Source: Curtobacterium sp. MCJR17_020
GTDB lineage: Bacteria > Actinomycetota > Actinomycetes > Actinomycetales > Microbacteriaceae
Length of the DNA stretch: 64,000 nucleotides
Direction of reading: 5' to 3'
NCBI RefSeq assembly: GCF_003234365.2
Contig: NZ_CP126260.1
Coordinates: forward strand, 124,001 to 188,000
Shown: one piece after another, positions 27,135 to 35,494 of the stretch
Position numbering within the stretch: position 1 is the first letter of the stretch
How the letters are laid out: each line of letters begins with the position of its first letter
The notes under the pieces: generated by a model
The model's database searches: none
Told to the model about the DNA's origin: nothing
The model's input: the letters and a program-made list of their open reading frames with translations, nothing else
Made by a program: the position numbers and the translations under genes

Positions 27135-27913
27135 TGAACCGTCTGGCTGCTTCTGACCTCGGCGAGCTCGACCGAGCTTCTGGCGATCCGCTGTATCGCC
27201 AGATCGCCGACCGGCTCCTCGATCTCATGCAGGCCGGCGCGCTGGCCTCCGGGGACATGCTGCCGTCGACGCCCGAGCTGTCTCGGCACTTCGGCGTGGC
27301 ACCCATGACGATCCGCGAGGCGTTGAACGTCCTTCGCGCAGCCGGGCGGATCGTGTCGGAGAAGGGCAAGGGTGTGTACGTGGACGGGCCACCGCCGTTA
27401 CGCGTGGCCATGAGGACGCTCTCCTTCGACGCGTCAGCGTTGCCTGCGCTGACTGGTGCGCTGCCGAAGCTGCCGGACCTCGCTGACGTGCTGGCGATGC
27501 TCGCCGCGGGTGATCTTCGACTGACCGACTCGCGCGCGTTGTCTAATCGAGGAGGGCTAGTGTCCGCTCCGCAGTGGCTGGGTGAGGGCCGAGTGCTGGA
27601 GATCTTCCACAAGCACTCCGGTCAGGTCTTCGCCGTGAGCCGCTACGTCCTCCCTGAGGCCTCGCCGCATGGCGATGCAGTCACCGAATCCGTAGCGACT
27701 TTGTGCGCGGTTGCCGACTCGGTGGATGGACTGCACGAGGAGGTCCTGAGCAGGATGCCGACTCGGAGCGAGGCTGCGGATCTGCTTCTGCCGAGGGAGC
27801 AGCCTGTGCTTGTCACGCGGCATGTCGGACTGAGCGACGGGGTTGAGGTCATACGGTCGGAGACCGTTCGTGACGGTCGTGCGCCGGTCACGTTGGTTGA
27901 CTTGCCTGTCTAG
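27134..27913 (+). CDS. GntR-family repressor with UTRA domain (KorSA-like)
   Basis: A 259-residue regulator: winged HTH at about residues 18-85 (LSRHFGVAPMTIREALNVLR) and a UTRA ligand-binding domain from about 95 to the end. In pSAM2 the GntR protein KorSA represses the pra activator gene and itself. Here the downstream gene is Pra-like and three copies of TGTCTAGATA flank the regulator, so the same circuit is likely. The ATG overlaps operator site 1, leaving almost no leader. Confidence 0.88.
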   Translation: MNRLAASDLGELDRASGDPLYRQIADRLLDLMQAGALASGDMLPSTPELSRHFGVAPMTIREALNVLRAAGRIVSEKGKGVYVDGPPPLRVAMRTLSFDASALPALTGALPKLPDLADVLAMLAAGDLRLTDSRALSNRGGLVSAPQWLGEGRVLEIFHKHSGQVFAVSRYVLPEASPHGDAVTESVATLCAVADSVDGLHEEVLSRMPTRSEAADLLLPREQPVLVTRHVGLSDGVEVIRSETVRDGRAPVTLVDLPV

Positions 27914-27916
27914 ATA
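27905..27916 (+). promoter_or_regulatory. Repressor operator-like site 2
   Basis: CCTGTCTAGATA overlaps the stop codon of the GntR-type gene. It lies about 80 bp upstream of the Pra-like gene and 47 bp from the inverted third copy. Confidence 0.65.
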
Positions 27917-27962
27917 AGTTACCGTTGGCCTCAGTAGGTGTCGGTGGGCGCTTACTGCAACC

Positions 27963-27974
27963 TATCTAGACAGA
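27963..27974 (-). promoter_or_regulatory. Repressor operator-like site 3
   Basis: TATCTAGACAGA is the inverse of sites 1 and 2 (core TATCTAGACA). It lies about 20 bp upstream of the Pra-like gene's start, so bound repressor would block its transcription. Confidence 0.65.
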
Positions 27975-27994
27975 CCAAGTTAGAGAGGAATGCC

Positions 27995-28393
27995 ATGGCA
28001 CTCCAGACAGCAATCCCGGTGAGCTTCGACGCGTACTTCCCGAAGGGCGCGTTCATGGTGGGTGAGGTCGAGCCGGTCGTGAAGTGGTCCGACGACGGCC
28101 AGCGTCAGGGACAGGACCTCGACAAGAACTCCGGTCAGCCGATGTGGCAGGTGCGCGTGATCGACGCTGATCCTGACGCGCGCAAGGGCCAGAACGAGGT
28201 AACGGTCAAGATCATCAGCATCAGTGAGCCGGTTGCCCCGCCGGAGATCCAAGGCCTCCCGTTCCGGCCGGTCGTCTTCGATGGTCTGTCGGTCACCCCG
28301 TACGTGAAGGAGAACGGCGGTCGACCACGCGTCGCGTACTCACTCCGGGCTCGCGAGATGAAGGCCGCCGCGAAGCCACGGGGTGGTGAGTGA
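27995..28393 (+). CDS. Pra-like activator of element replication, integration and excision
   Basis: A 132-residue protein matching the AICE family annotated as plasmid replication, integration and excision activator: MALQTAIPVSFDAYFPKGAF at the start, VGEVEPV, PMWQVRVIDADPDA, LPFRPVVFDGLSVTPYV, and NGGRPRVAYSLRA near the end. In pSAM2, Pra switches on the rep-xis-int operon. AGAGGAA precedes the ATG at 27995; the open frame from 27938 lacks a good site. The stop overlaps the translocase start (TGATG). Confidence 0.8.
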   Translation: MALQTAIPVSFDAYFPKGAFMVGEVEPVVKWSDDGQRQGQDLDKNSGQPMWQVRVIDADPDARKGQNEVTVKIISISEPVAPPEIQGLPFRPVVFDGLSVTPYVKENGGRPRVAYSLRAREMKAAAKPRGGE

Positions 28394-29796
28394 TGAGTTG
28401 GTCCGTTCGTAAGGAGGTCCGCTACTGGTCTGACGAGTTCGAGGGGTTCGCCCGACGCTTCCGGTGGGTGCTGATCGGACTGATGATCCTCACTCTCGTG
28501 GATCTCTTGACCACCTGGTTGCCACTTGTGTGGTGGCTCAACGGCTTCGTGGCACTGATCTTCGCGCTTCGCCGTCTGCGGGTGTGGGGCACCATCGACG
28601 AAGCCCTCCACCGAGCGCAGCAGCGCTCGATCTCCCGGCACATCGTGGCCGCCTGGCCGGCTCTTGCGCAGACACTCCGGCTTGAAGCGCATGGTCCGAG
28701 TGGATCGCGTATCGCAGCCGGTATCGGTTCACCGAGCTGGGACGCAGATGCGTGTCTTGTCCCGCTGTACCTCCCGAGCGGTCTCACGTCCGGGGACGTC
28801 GGAGCTCACCTGGACCGGATCGCGGCAGCGTTCGGGGCGCGTCGCGCCACCTTGTCCGGGACGCGGATCGATCAGCTCGAACTTCGCCTGTACTACGCCG
28901 ACCCTCTTGCCGAACCGTTCGTACTTGCTCCATGCGATGAGTGGGACGGCCGAGCGGTCACGATGGGCCGGACTGAAGAGGGCGACGATTGGAGGCTCCG
29001 TCTCGGCCCGCACACGCTGGTTGCAGGGGCCTCGGGCAGCGGCAAGGCGTCGATCGTCTGGGCGCTCCTCTTGGGGCTCGCCGGCGCAGTTCGATCCGGG
29101 ATGGTCGAAGTGTGGGGCGTTGACCTCAAGGGCGGCATGGAGCTCGGGATGGGTAAGCCTCTCTTGACTCGCTTCGCGAACGACTCGGTGCATGCGGTGA
29201 CCATGCTCGAGGAGGCCGTCGCTCAGATGCAGGCACGGGCTCGCGACCTCGCCGGGACGACTCGGCAGCACGAAGCTTCCACCGAGGCTCCCCTTGTGAT
29301 GGTCCTGATCGACGAACTCGCTGCTCTGACGGCGTACGAATCAGACCGGGATCTGCAGCGCCGGGCGAACGCCAGCATCGCAACGCTGGCGTCACAAGGG
29401 CGTGCTGTCGGCTTCGTGGTGATCGCGTGCCTGCAGGATCCACGCAAGGAGACGCTGCCCGCGCGGGGGCTCTTCACCCAGACGGTCGGGCTTCGTCTCC
29501 GTGACCGGACCGAAACGTCGATGGTGCTCGGTGACGGCTCTGTCGCTGCCGGTGCGCTCTGCCACGAGATCCCGATCGGCGCGCCCGGCACCGCCTACGT
29601 CCTGTCCGACGAGCTCGCGACACCGCAGCGGGTGCGGGCTGGGTACGCAGACGATGCCCTGATCACGCACGCGGCACGAGCCTTCGCAGCGCCGCGCTTC
29701 AAGCCGGTGGTCGTACCTGAGACACAAAGTGCGCGAGAGCCCGCCCGTCCGCGACGTCGGACGCGGAGCGCTGCTCAATCGAAGGAGGAGTCATGA
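28393..29796 (+). CDS. FtsK/SpoIIIE-type DNA translocase, TraB-like conjugation protein
   Basis: A 467-residue protein. Two N-terminal membrane helices (about 24-60) anchor a cytoplasmic AAA motor. Walker A is GASGSGKAS (212-220), where the residue after Lys218 is Ala instead of Ser/Thr; relaxed Walker A motifs occur in AICE TraB-like proteins. Walker B is MVLIDELAAL (Asp307, Glu308). ASQGRAVGFVVIACLQDPR follows as in the FtsK family. In Streptomyces, one such hexameric motor moves double-stranded element DNA into the recipient. Start overlaps the previous stop. Confidence 0.88.
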   Translation: MSWSVRKEVRYWSDEFEGFARRFRWVLIGLMILTLVDLLTTWLPLVWWLNGFVALIFALRRLRVWGTIDEALHRAQQRSISRHIVAAWPALAQTLRLEAHGPSGSRIAAGIGSPSWDADACLVPLYLPSGLTSGDVGAHLDRIAAAFGARRATLSGTRIDQLELRLYYADPLAEPFVLAPCDEWDGRAVTMGRTEEGDDWRLRLGPHTLVAGASGSGKASIVWALLLGLAGAVRSGMVEVWGVDLKGGMELGMGKPLLTRFANDSVHAVTMLEEAVAQMQARARDLAGTTRQHEASTEAPLVMVLIDELAALTAYESDRDLQRRANASIATLASQGRAVGFVVIACLQDPRKETLPARGLFTQTVGLRLRDRTETSMVLGDGSVAAGALCHEIPIGAPGTAYVLSDELATPQRVRAGYADDALITHAARAFAAPRFKPVVVPETQSAREPARPRRRTRSAAQSKEES

Positions 29797-30200
29797 AGAA
29801 CATCGCACGATCCGTACTGGTCATCGTCGTCGCTGGGGTGCTCGTCGCCGGCGGTGCGATCGTCGGCCACTTCACCGCAGCGGAACACGCTCCAGCCGCG
29901 GCCCAGGCAAAACCGTCGATGTGCAACCTGCGCATCTCGTGGGACACGACGAACGGTGCAGAGCACGCGATCTACGTTGCGCCAGATCCTGCAGACCGTT
30001 CACTCGTCCAGCGGTACGGGCACATCGCGAACCAGTCGTGCACTGACGCGCAGCTCACCGACTGGATCGATCAACGACGCAAGGAGCACGCCGCGGTCGA
30101 CGTCTGCCGTCCAGTGTTGCGCACAGACGACGTGACTGGGTACGTGTACCCGATCGGATGCGCGGTCCCCGAACTGGTGGTGTCTGATGGGCCTCGCTGA
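29793..30200 (+). CDS. Small single-pass membrane/secreted protein of the transfer operon
   Basis: A 135-residue protein with a signal anchor (about residues 6-30, VLVIVVAGVLVAGGAIVG) and an extracytoplasmic part with four cysteines, which could form two disulfides. GGAGGAG precedes the ATG, which overlaps the translocase stop. The position next to the translocase suggests a Spd-like spread or entry-control role, but there is no family match to support this. Confidence 0.65.
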   Translation: MKNIARSVLVIVVAGVLVAGGAIVGHFTAAEHAPAAAQAKPSMCNLRISWDTTNGAEHAIYVAPDPADRSLVQRYGHIANQSCTDAQLTDWIDQRRKEHAAVDVCRPVLRTDDVTGYVYPIGCAVPELVVSDGPR

Positions 30201-31548
30201 GTCAGTCGCGCGCCGTCTCCGTAGTCCGGAGTTCGACCGTTGGATGCGTGGTGCCGCCCGGGTGGGATTCTGCACGAACCCGGTTCGGCTGGTCGGAGCA
30301 TCCGCGACCTTCGGATCTGAGACGGGGGAGGAGCGCGCCAGGTTCTCGTCGGCCGACCAGCCGGATCACGTCCTCTTCACCCGCTGCGGCAACCGCCGCG
30401 CGCAACGCTGCGCCTCGTGCAGCCACGAGTACAAGGGCGACACCTGGCACATGATCATGGCTGGTGCAGCTGGCGGGATGAAGGGCGTTCCCAACTCAGT
30501 CGCGGCACACCCGATGGTCTTCCTGACGCTCACCGCTCCGTCATTCGGCGCCGTCCACGGCGCGTCCTGCGCGCGGGCCAAACCTTGCGCACACGGTCGT
30601 CGACCGGAATGCGCGACCGGACACGGAGGGGGTAGTCCCGAGCTCGGCGATGCGATTTGCCCAGACTGCTACGACTACGAGGGCCACGTCGTGTGGCAGT
30701 ACTTCGCGTCCGAGCTGTGGAGGCGATTCACCATCCAGCTTCGGAGAGAGCTCGCCAGAGTCCTTGGCATGAGTCAGCGAGAGGCTTCCACCCTCGTCCG
30801 ACCACAGTTCGCGAAAGTGGCGGAGTTCCAGAAGCGGGGCGCCGTCCACTTCCACGCGATCGTGCGACTCGACGGTGTCGACAGCGATGATGCTTTCCCA
30901 GCGCCAGATGATCGCATGACGACCGCTCACCTGACGCAAGCGATCCGCCAGGCTGCGCGTGCGGTGCGGTATCAACCGCCCAGCCTTCCCTCAGGACGCC
31001 TACCGAAGGTGCTCCGTTGGGGGCGGCAGATCGATGTGAAGCCGATCGTTCGAAGCGAAGGTCTCGATGGACGCCTGTCGGATCGTGCCGTCGCCGCCTA
31101 CATCGCCAAGTACGCGACCAAGGCGACGGAGGATCTGGATGCGGGGGCCTCGCCCCGTCCACACCTCGTCAGGCTCCGCGATATCGCCGAACAGATCGGC
31201 GTCGCTGCAGAACCGCACTCGCCGTACGTGCTGCTTGAGCGTTGGTCTCGGATGCTCGGCTTTCGCGGCCACTTCTCGACGAAGTCGAGGCGGTACTCGG
31301 TCACACTCGGCTCGCTTCGCGACGCTCGCCATCAGTGGCGACTGGACCGGATCGCTGCTGCCGCCGACAGAGAGCTTGACGGTGCAGAAAGCGAGAGCGT
31401 GCTCGTCATCGGGAGTTGGTCCTACGCCGGAATGGGCTGGACCTCGCAGGGCGACAAGGCTCTCGCGATCGAAGCTGCCCGTGCGGCGAGGGAGTGGAGA
31501 GATTCACGCAGAACGAAGAGGACAGATGGAGGAGAACATGTTTGCTGA
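30187..31548 (+). CDS. RepSA-like rolling-circle replication initiator
   Basis: A 453-residue HUH-type initiator. An N-terminal zinc-finger-like cluster (CGNRRAQRCASC), motif 1 FLTLTAPSFGAVH, the HUH motif VHFHAI (His221, His223), and the catalytic tyrosine helix YIAKYATK (Tyr305, Tyr309). It nicks the element's double-strand origin so the excised circle can replicate. It overlaps the preceding gene by 14 bp and the excisionase by 11 bp: the rep-xis-int order of pSAM2. Confidence 0.9.
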   Translation: MGLAESVARRLRSPEFDRWMRGAARVGFCTNPVRLVGASATFGSETGEERARFSSADQPDHVLFTRCGNRRAQRCASCSHEYKGDTWHMIMAGAAGGMKGVPNSVAAHPMVFLTLTAPSFGAVHGASCARAKPCAHGRRPECATGHGGGSPELGDAICPDCYDYEGHVVWQYFASELWRRFTIQLRRELARVLGMSQREASTLVRPQFAKVAEFQKRGAVHFHAIVRLDGVDSDDAFPAPDDRMTTAHLTQAIRQAARAVRYQPPSLPSGRLPKVLRWGRQIDVKPIVRSEGLDGRLSDRAVAAYIAKYATKATEDLDAGASPRPHLVRLRDIAEQIGVAAEPHSPYVLLERWSRMLGFRGHFSTKSRRYSVTLGSLRDARHQWRLDRIAAAADRELDGAESESVLVIGSWSYAGMGWTSQGDKALAIEAARAAREWRDSRRTKRTDGGEHVC

Positions 31549-31771
31549 TCACGAGGTACAGGAAGAGACGGCGCTTGTCGAGGACGATGCGTACCTCACG
31601 CGACGAGAGGCAGCTGCGCGTTGCCGTGTTCCGCTGTCGACGTTCGACGCACTCCGTCGGCAGTGCAGAGTGCCCTACCCCGATGCGCGCATGGGAAAGC
31701 ACATGCTCTGGAAGACGTCGACCATCGTTGCGTTCCTCGAATCCGGTGGGACCAGTGGCGGAGCGCACTGA
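31538..31771 (+). CDS. xis: Excisionase-like helix-turn-helix protein
   Basis: A 77-residue protein with a MerR-like wHTH: YLTRREAAARCRVPLSTFDAL then PYPDARMGKHMLWKTSTIVAFL. This matches AICE excisionases, which direct the integrase toward excision. The ATG at 31538 follows GGAGGAG; an ATG at 31526 would add four residues. Overlaps both rep and int. Confidence 0.8.
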   Translation: MFADHEVQEETALVEDDAYLTRREAAARCRVPLSTFDALRRQCRVPYPDARMGKHMLWKTSTIVAFLESGGTSGGAH

Positions 31772-32879
31772 ACGGCTGGACCCGCGGACGCGCAAGCCCC
31801 TCCCTGAGGGAATCAGGTACCGGGCGGACCGGGGCAAGTACCAGGTCCGCGTCTGGGCTACGGGCCTGAACGGTGAGGATCGAGAGCGGAGCTTCCTCGT
31901 TGGGTCGCTTGCCGAAGCGAAGCGTGTGCGGAGTGAAGCCCAAACGCGGATCAAGCCAGACGGCGGTATGACCCTCGATGTCTGGCACTCGCGGTACTGG
32001 CCGACCATCGAATCGAGTATCCGTCCGGCCACGGCTCGCGGGTACGACGTTGCGTGGCGACGCCGAGTGCAGCCGTGGTTCGGGCATCGCAAGCTCGAGA
32101 CGATCTCTGCCGGCGACGTCGATGAGGCAATCGGACAGTGGAGCGGATCGGCTTCGACGCGCAACGACGCTCTTGCCATGCTCAGTCGGCTTCTCGACGG
32201 TGCGGTCCGGTTCGGCGTGATCGGCGGGAACCCGGCGCGACTGGTTCGTCGGCCTCGCGAAGACGGAGCTCGGAGTTTTCGGTCGAGAGCGCTTTCTTCT
32301 GATGAGGTCAGGACGCTTCTCGCTGCTGTAGAGGACGGTCCTTACCGTGCGTACCTCTCGGCACTCGTGTTCACCGGTATGCGAGCGGGCGAGGCTAGCG
32401 CGCTTCGCGTGTCCGACGTCGACCTCGCGGGACGAGTGATCCACGTCCGGCGGAGCTTCTCCCCTGGACGCAATGGTGAGTTGATCGAACAGAGCCCCAA
32501 GAGTCACAAGGAGCGAACCGTCCCCCTGCCAGGGACGCTCCTGCCCTCGATAACCGAGCAGGTCGAGGGTAAACGCCGCAACGATCTCGTGTTCACCGGT
32601 CCCAAGGGGGGACGCCTGCAGGTGTCGAACGTCCGTCGGGCCGTCGACTGGGAGAACCTTCGACGAGTCCTGGACCGGCCAGATCTGCGCATCCACGATC
32701 TCCGACACACTCTCGCAACGCTCCTGTTCGATGCCGGGAGCGCTGCCAACGACGTGCAGGCCATCCTGGGACACTCTTCGATGCAGGTCACGGAGCGCTA
32801 CAGTCGTGCACGTTCCGACTCCGCAGTGCGAGCAACCGGCGCACTTGACCAGCTGTTTCTAGGAGGGACGGGTCCGTGA
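31755..32879 (+). CDS. int: Tyrosine recombinase integrase
   Basis: A site-specific recombinase of 374 residues that would join the element to tRNA-Phe. The N-terminal AP2-like arm-binding part includes GKYQVRVWATG; then a SAM-like core-binding domain; then the catalytic domain with Arg210 (FTGMRAGEA), His314 and Arg317 (HDLRHT), His340 (LGHSS) and the nucleophile Tyr349 (ERYSRA). All expected residues are present. The GTG at 31755 overlaps the xis end by 17 bp. Confidence 0.92.
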   Translation: MAERTERLDPRTRKPLPEGIRYRADRGKYQVRVWATGLNGEDRERSFLVGSLAEAKRVRSEAQTRIKPDGGMTLDVWHSRYWPTIESSIRPATARGYDVAWRRRVQPWFGHRKLETISAGDVDEAIGQWSGSASTRNDALAMLSRLLDGAVRFGVIGGNPARLVRRPREDGARSFRSRALSSDEVRTLLAAVEDGPYRAYLSALVFTGMRAGEASALRVSDVDLAGRVIHVRRSFSPGRNGELIEQSPKSHKERTVPLPGTLLPSITEQVEGKRRNDLVFTGPKGGRLQVSNVRRAVDWENLRRVLDRPDLRIHDLRHTLATLLFDAGSAANDVQAILGHSSMQVTERYSRARSDSAVRATGALDQLFLGGTGP

Positions 32880-33262
32880 ACGGTAAGACGACCGTCGCAG
32901 AGTCGCTGCGGGACTTCCCGGATGATGTGGTCGAGGTCGACCGCTTCCCGAGGCAAGTAGAGCGAGCGAATCTGGTCCGCACGCCTGGGTTTGCGGCCAA
33001 GCTGAACACGATTTGGTTCTTCTTCAGTGCTGTGGAGCCCGCATATGCGTTCGTACGCAGCGGGCGGATGTCTCTGCAGGTCGGCGGGGTGGCCCTCCGT
33101 GAAGCGATGTGGGAGGCCCGGTATGACGCTAAGAAGGACCGCGACGTGAAGACTCTTCTATTGGGAGCGCACCGGCCCGTTGCAGATTTCGATGACGCAT
33201 CGTTGATCGACCGCTTCCGTGACGGACTCGATCGGGAATCGGCTCATTGGCAGGGGGCTTAG
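32876..33262 (+). CDS. Hypothetical protein coupled to the integrase gene
   Basis: A 128-residue soluble protein, GTG start overlapping the int stop by four bases and preceded by AGGAGG. It has WFFFSAVEPAYAFVRSG in the centre and an acidic end. No family recognised. The coupling suggests it belongs to the rep-xis-int transcript. Confidence 0.6.
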   Translation: MNGKTTVAESLRDFPDDVVEVDRFPRQVERANLVRTPGFAAKLNTIWFFFSAVEPAYAFVRSGRMSLQVGGVALREAMWEARYDAKKDRDVKTLLLGAHRPVADFDDASLIDRFRDGLDRESAHWQGA

Positions 33263-33546
33263 GGCGCGCGCCAATAGGTGTGAGCAGGTGATCCCAAACT
33301 TGCGCTCTCACACTTACCCCGACGAGACTGCGATCATCGAGTATCTCCGCGAGCACGTCGCCGTCTGACACTGCATACCGGCCTACGTGATCTATGCGTC
33401 CAGGACGGCGAGCCGTGATCGAGTAGGAAGAGGCTGATCGATTCGGTCCAGCCGCGCTCGTTATGATGCAATGCGCACGGCGGTATCATCAGGACCTTGG
33501 CGGGCTGGAAGTCCCATCGATTCGCTAACCACTCACTGGCGCGCTA
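33263..33546. other. Stretch without a convincing gene
   Basis: Only a 26-codon frame ending at 33367 (TYPDETAIIEYLREHVAV at its end) looks protein-like, possibly a gene remnant. Nothing else could be supported. Confidence 0.4.
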
Positions 33547-33748
33547 TTACCGTTCAAGCGAAACGCCGAGCGCTTCCGTCCGCCGATGCTCATCATCGAG
33601 CGTGCTCTCCTGGGTAGATTCGAGCTGGCGGTTTACATGTCTTGCCCCGTGCAGAACGTTGATCTTGATCGCGGTGCCGAGTTTTGCCTCAGCGATGAGT
33701 GCGATTTCCGCGCGAAGGTCGGTGTCAAGGTCGTGACCGTGGGCTAGG

Positions 33749-34873
33749 TGTTGTGGGTCATGACGTTGTAGACGTCGGGTGGGTGTGAAGAAGCGGGTCC
33801 GTTGTCGGTTGGATGGAAGTGCTGACAACCGTTCCGACCTGCAAGGACCCGCTTCGTGACCCACCGTAACGCCCCGCTGTCCGTCGAGGGCCGCCGCCGC
33901 CTCATCGAACGCTGCCGCACCCGCCCCATCAGCCATGTCGCCGCCGAGATGGGCATCTCACGGGCGTGCGCGTCGAAGTGGGTGAACCGGTGGCGGCAGC
34001 ACGGCGGTCTCGGTCTCGAGGACCGCTCCAGCGCGCCCGGAACGTCACCGACCGCGACGCCCGCGCACGTCGTGTCTCGGATCGAGCAACTCCGCCGTGA
34101 CGGCAAGCACTCGGCTCGCCGCATCGTGACCGAACTCGCCGCAGACCAGGTGGTCATCTCGGTGCGGACGGTAACCCGGGTTCTGGACCGGCTCGGGTTG
34201 AACCGTCGCCGCCACATCGACCCCGACGGGGAGGTAAATCGGACGCCGCGGACGATCACGGCCCGGTATCCGGGGCACATGGTGCACCTGGACGTGAAGA
34301 AGGTCGGCCGGATCCCTGACGGCGGCGGCTGGCGCGTCCACGGCCGCGGCTCCGACCAACACCGCGCCACCGGCCGGGCACGCACGAAGGACCGCGCGAC
34401 AGGTGGGAAACGCCCCGGGTATGTGTTCCTGCACTCCGCGATCGACGGGTACTCGAGGCTGGCCTACACCGAGCACCTGCCGGATGAGACCGCGGCGACC
34501 ACGATCGGGTTCTTCACCCGCGCGAGAGCGTTCTTCCAAGCGCACGGCATCACCCGGTTGACGAGGGTCGTGACCGACAACGGCTCCAACTACCGCGCCG
34601 ACCGGTTCCACCGCATCGTGCTCGCACACGCGTCCCGGCACCAACGGACACGGCCCTACACGCCCCGGCATAACGGGAAGGTTGAGCGCTACAACCGGAT
34701 CCTCGCCGACGAGTTCCTCTACGCCCGCACCTTCACCTCAGAACAGCAGCGCGCGGACGCCCTGAAGGTGTGGAACGTGCACTACAACTACCATCGGCCC
34801 CACACCACCGCCGGCAACATGCCACCCGCTACTCGTCTCCGCACCGGCGTCACCAACGTCATGGCCTCATACA
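33749..34873 (+). mobile_element. IS481-family insertion sequence
   Basis: A 1125-bp element. Ends are imperfect inverted repeats, 22 of 30 positions matching, both starting TGT and sharing CATGACGTTG. It is flanked by a direct 6-bp duplication GCTAGG (33743-33748 and 34874-34879). A subterminal inverted pair AAGCGGGTCC / GGACCCGCTT (33791, 33845) precedes the transposase. Confidence 0.92.
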
Positions 34874-34878
34874 GCTAG
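33856..34878 (+). CDS. IS481-family DDE transposase
   Basis: A 340-residue transposase: N-terminal HTH (VAAEMGISRACASKWVNRW), second HTH-like part, then an RNase H-like core with MVHLDVKK (first Asp), VVTDNGSNY (second Asp) and RHNGKVERYNRI (Glu). The last two codons, including the TAG stop at 34876-34878, lie outside the IS, in the duplicated target GCTAGG. The IS therefore has no stop of its own in this frame and takes one from its CTAG-containing target. Confidence 0.93.
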   Translation: MTHRNAPLSVEGRRRLIERCRTRPISHVAAEMGISRACASKWVNRWRQHGGLGLEDRSSAPGTSPTATPAHVVSRIEQLRRDGKHSARRIVTELAADQVVISVRTVTRVLDRLGLNRRRHIDPDGEVNRTPRTITARYPGHMVHLDVKKVGRIPDGGGWRVHGRGSDQHRATGRARTKDRATGGKRPGYVFLHSAIDGYSRLAYTEHLPDETAATTIGFFTRARAFFQAHGITRLTRVVTDNGSNYRADRFHRIVLAHASRHQRTRPYTPRHNGKVERYNRILADEFLYARTFTSEQQRADALKVWNVHYNYHRPHTTAGNMPPATRLRTGVTNVMASYS

Positions 34879-35494
34879 GAGCAACTTCGCCGAATTGACT
34901 TCGATCGCCTTGACGCGGATCAGTCCTCCGCCTTCCCCGTCGTCCTCGGAGGAGTTCGTAAGCACGGAAATGAAGGTGGGGATCGCCACTGTCTTGACGG
35001 CTTCGGCGGTCGCCCTCACGATGCGTCCGCCTCGTTGATCGCGATCGTCATCAACTTGGCTTACCAACCCTCCGAGGACTTCGAGGCCGAGCAGAGCGCG
35101 TCCACTGTCTGGCACGACCGCGTGGTCAGCCGCCCAGTAGAGCGTTCGCATCGTGTCTTCATGGAGACGAAAGGTATCTAGCTTCTCCGCAGCACGGTCG
35201 GCGTTCTGCGCCGCTCGATCTGCAACGGCACTTGCCCGGTCAGCGGCCCGCGATGAACGGTCTGCGGCTTCTGCATTCTGTTGTGCAGTGCGCTGCGCTG
35301 CCATGAGACTCTTGCCTTGCCGTACCGCGATCACGATCGTTCCACTTAGAGCGATCAGGGCTGGTAGGACCGCGAGGGTGATCGCAAGCCACCAAGGAGC
35401 TGAAGCCGAGTGTCCCATAGGTCGAGTATTTCAGTCCTAACACCCTCAGGTGACAAGCTAGCGCCGCTGGCCCCTACTGGCGCGCTCTTGGCCC

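Larger units (their letters stand above)
33547..35418 (-). pseudogene. Membrane coiled-coil protein gene split by IS481-family insertion
   Basis: The 5' part runs from ATG 35418 to the insertion at 34874, and the 3' part from 33742 to the stop at 33547. Joining them across one copy of the 6-bp duplication gives 741 bp in frame (246 residues). The N-terminus has one membrane helix (about 9-32), then an Ala/Asp/Arg-rich coiled coil with repeated ADR units, then a soluble domain continuing across the junction (NSAKLLLA, then HGHDLDTDLRAEIALIAEA). Function unknown; similar short membrane/coiled-coil proteins occur in mobile elements. Confidence 0.8.

Noticed and set aside
33547..33936. 129-codon minus-strand frame starting inside the IS
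   Set aside because: Its first part is antisense to the transposase; only the part outside the IS is real, as the end of the interrupted gene.
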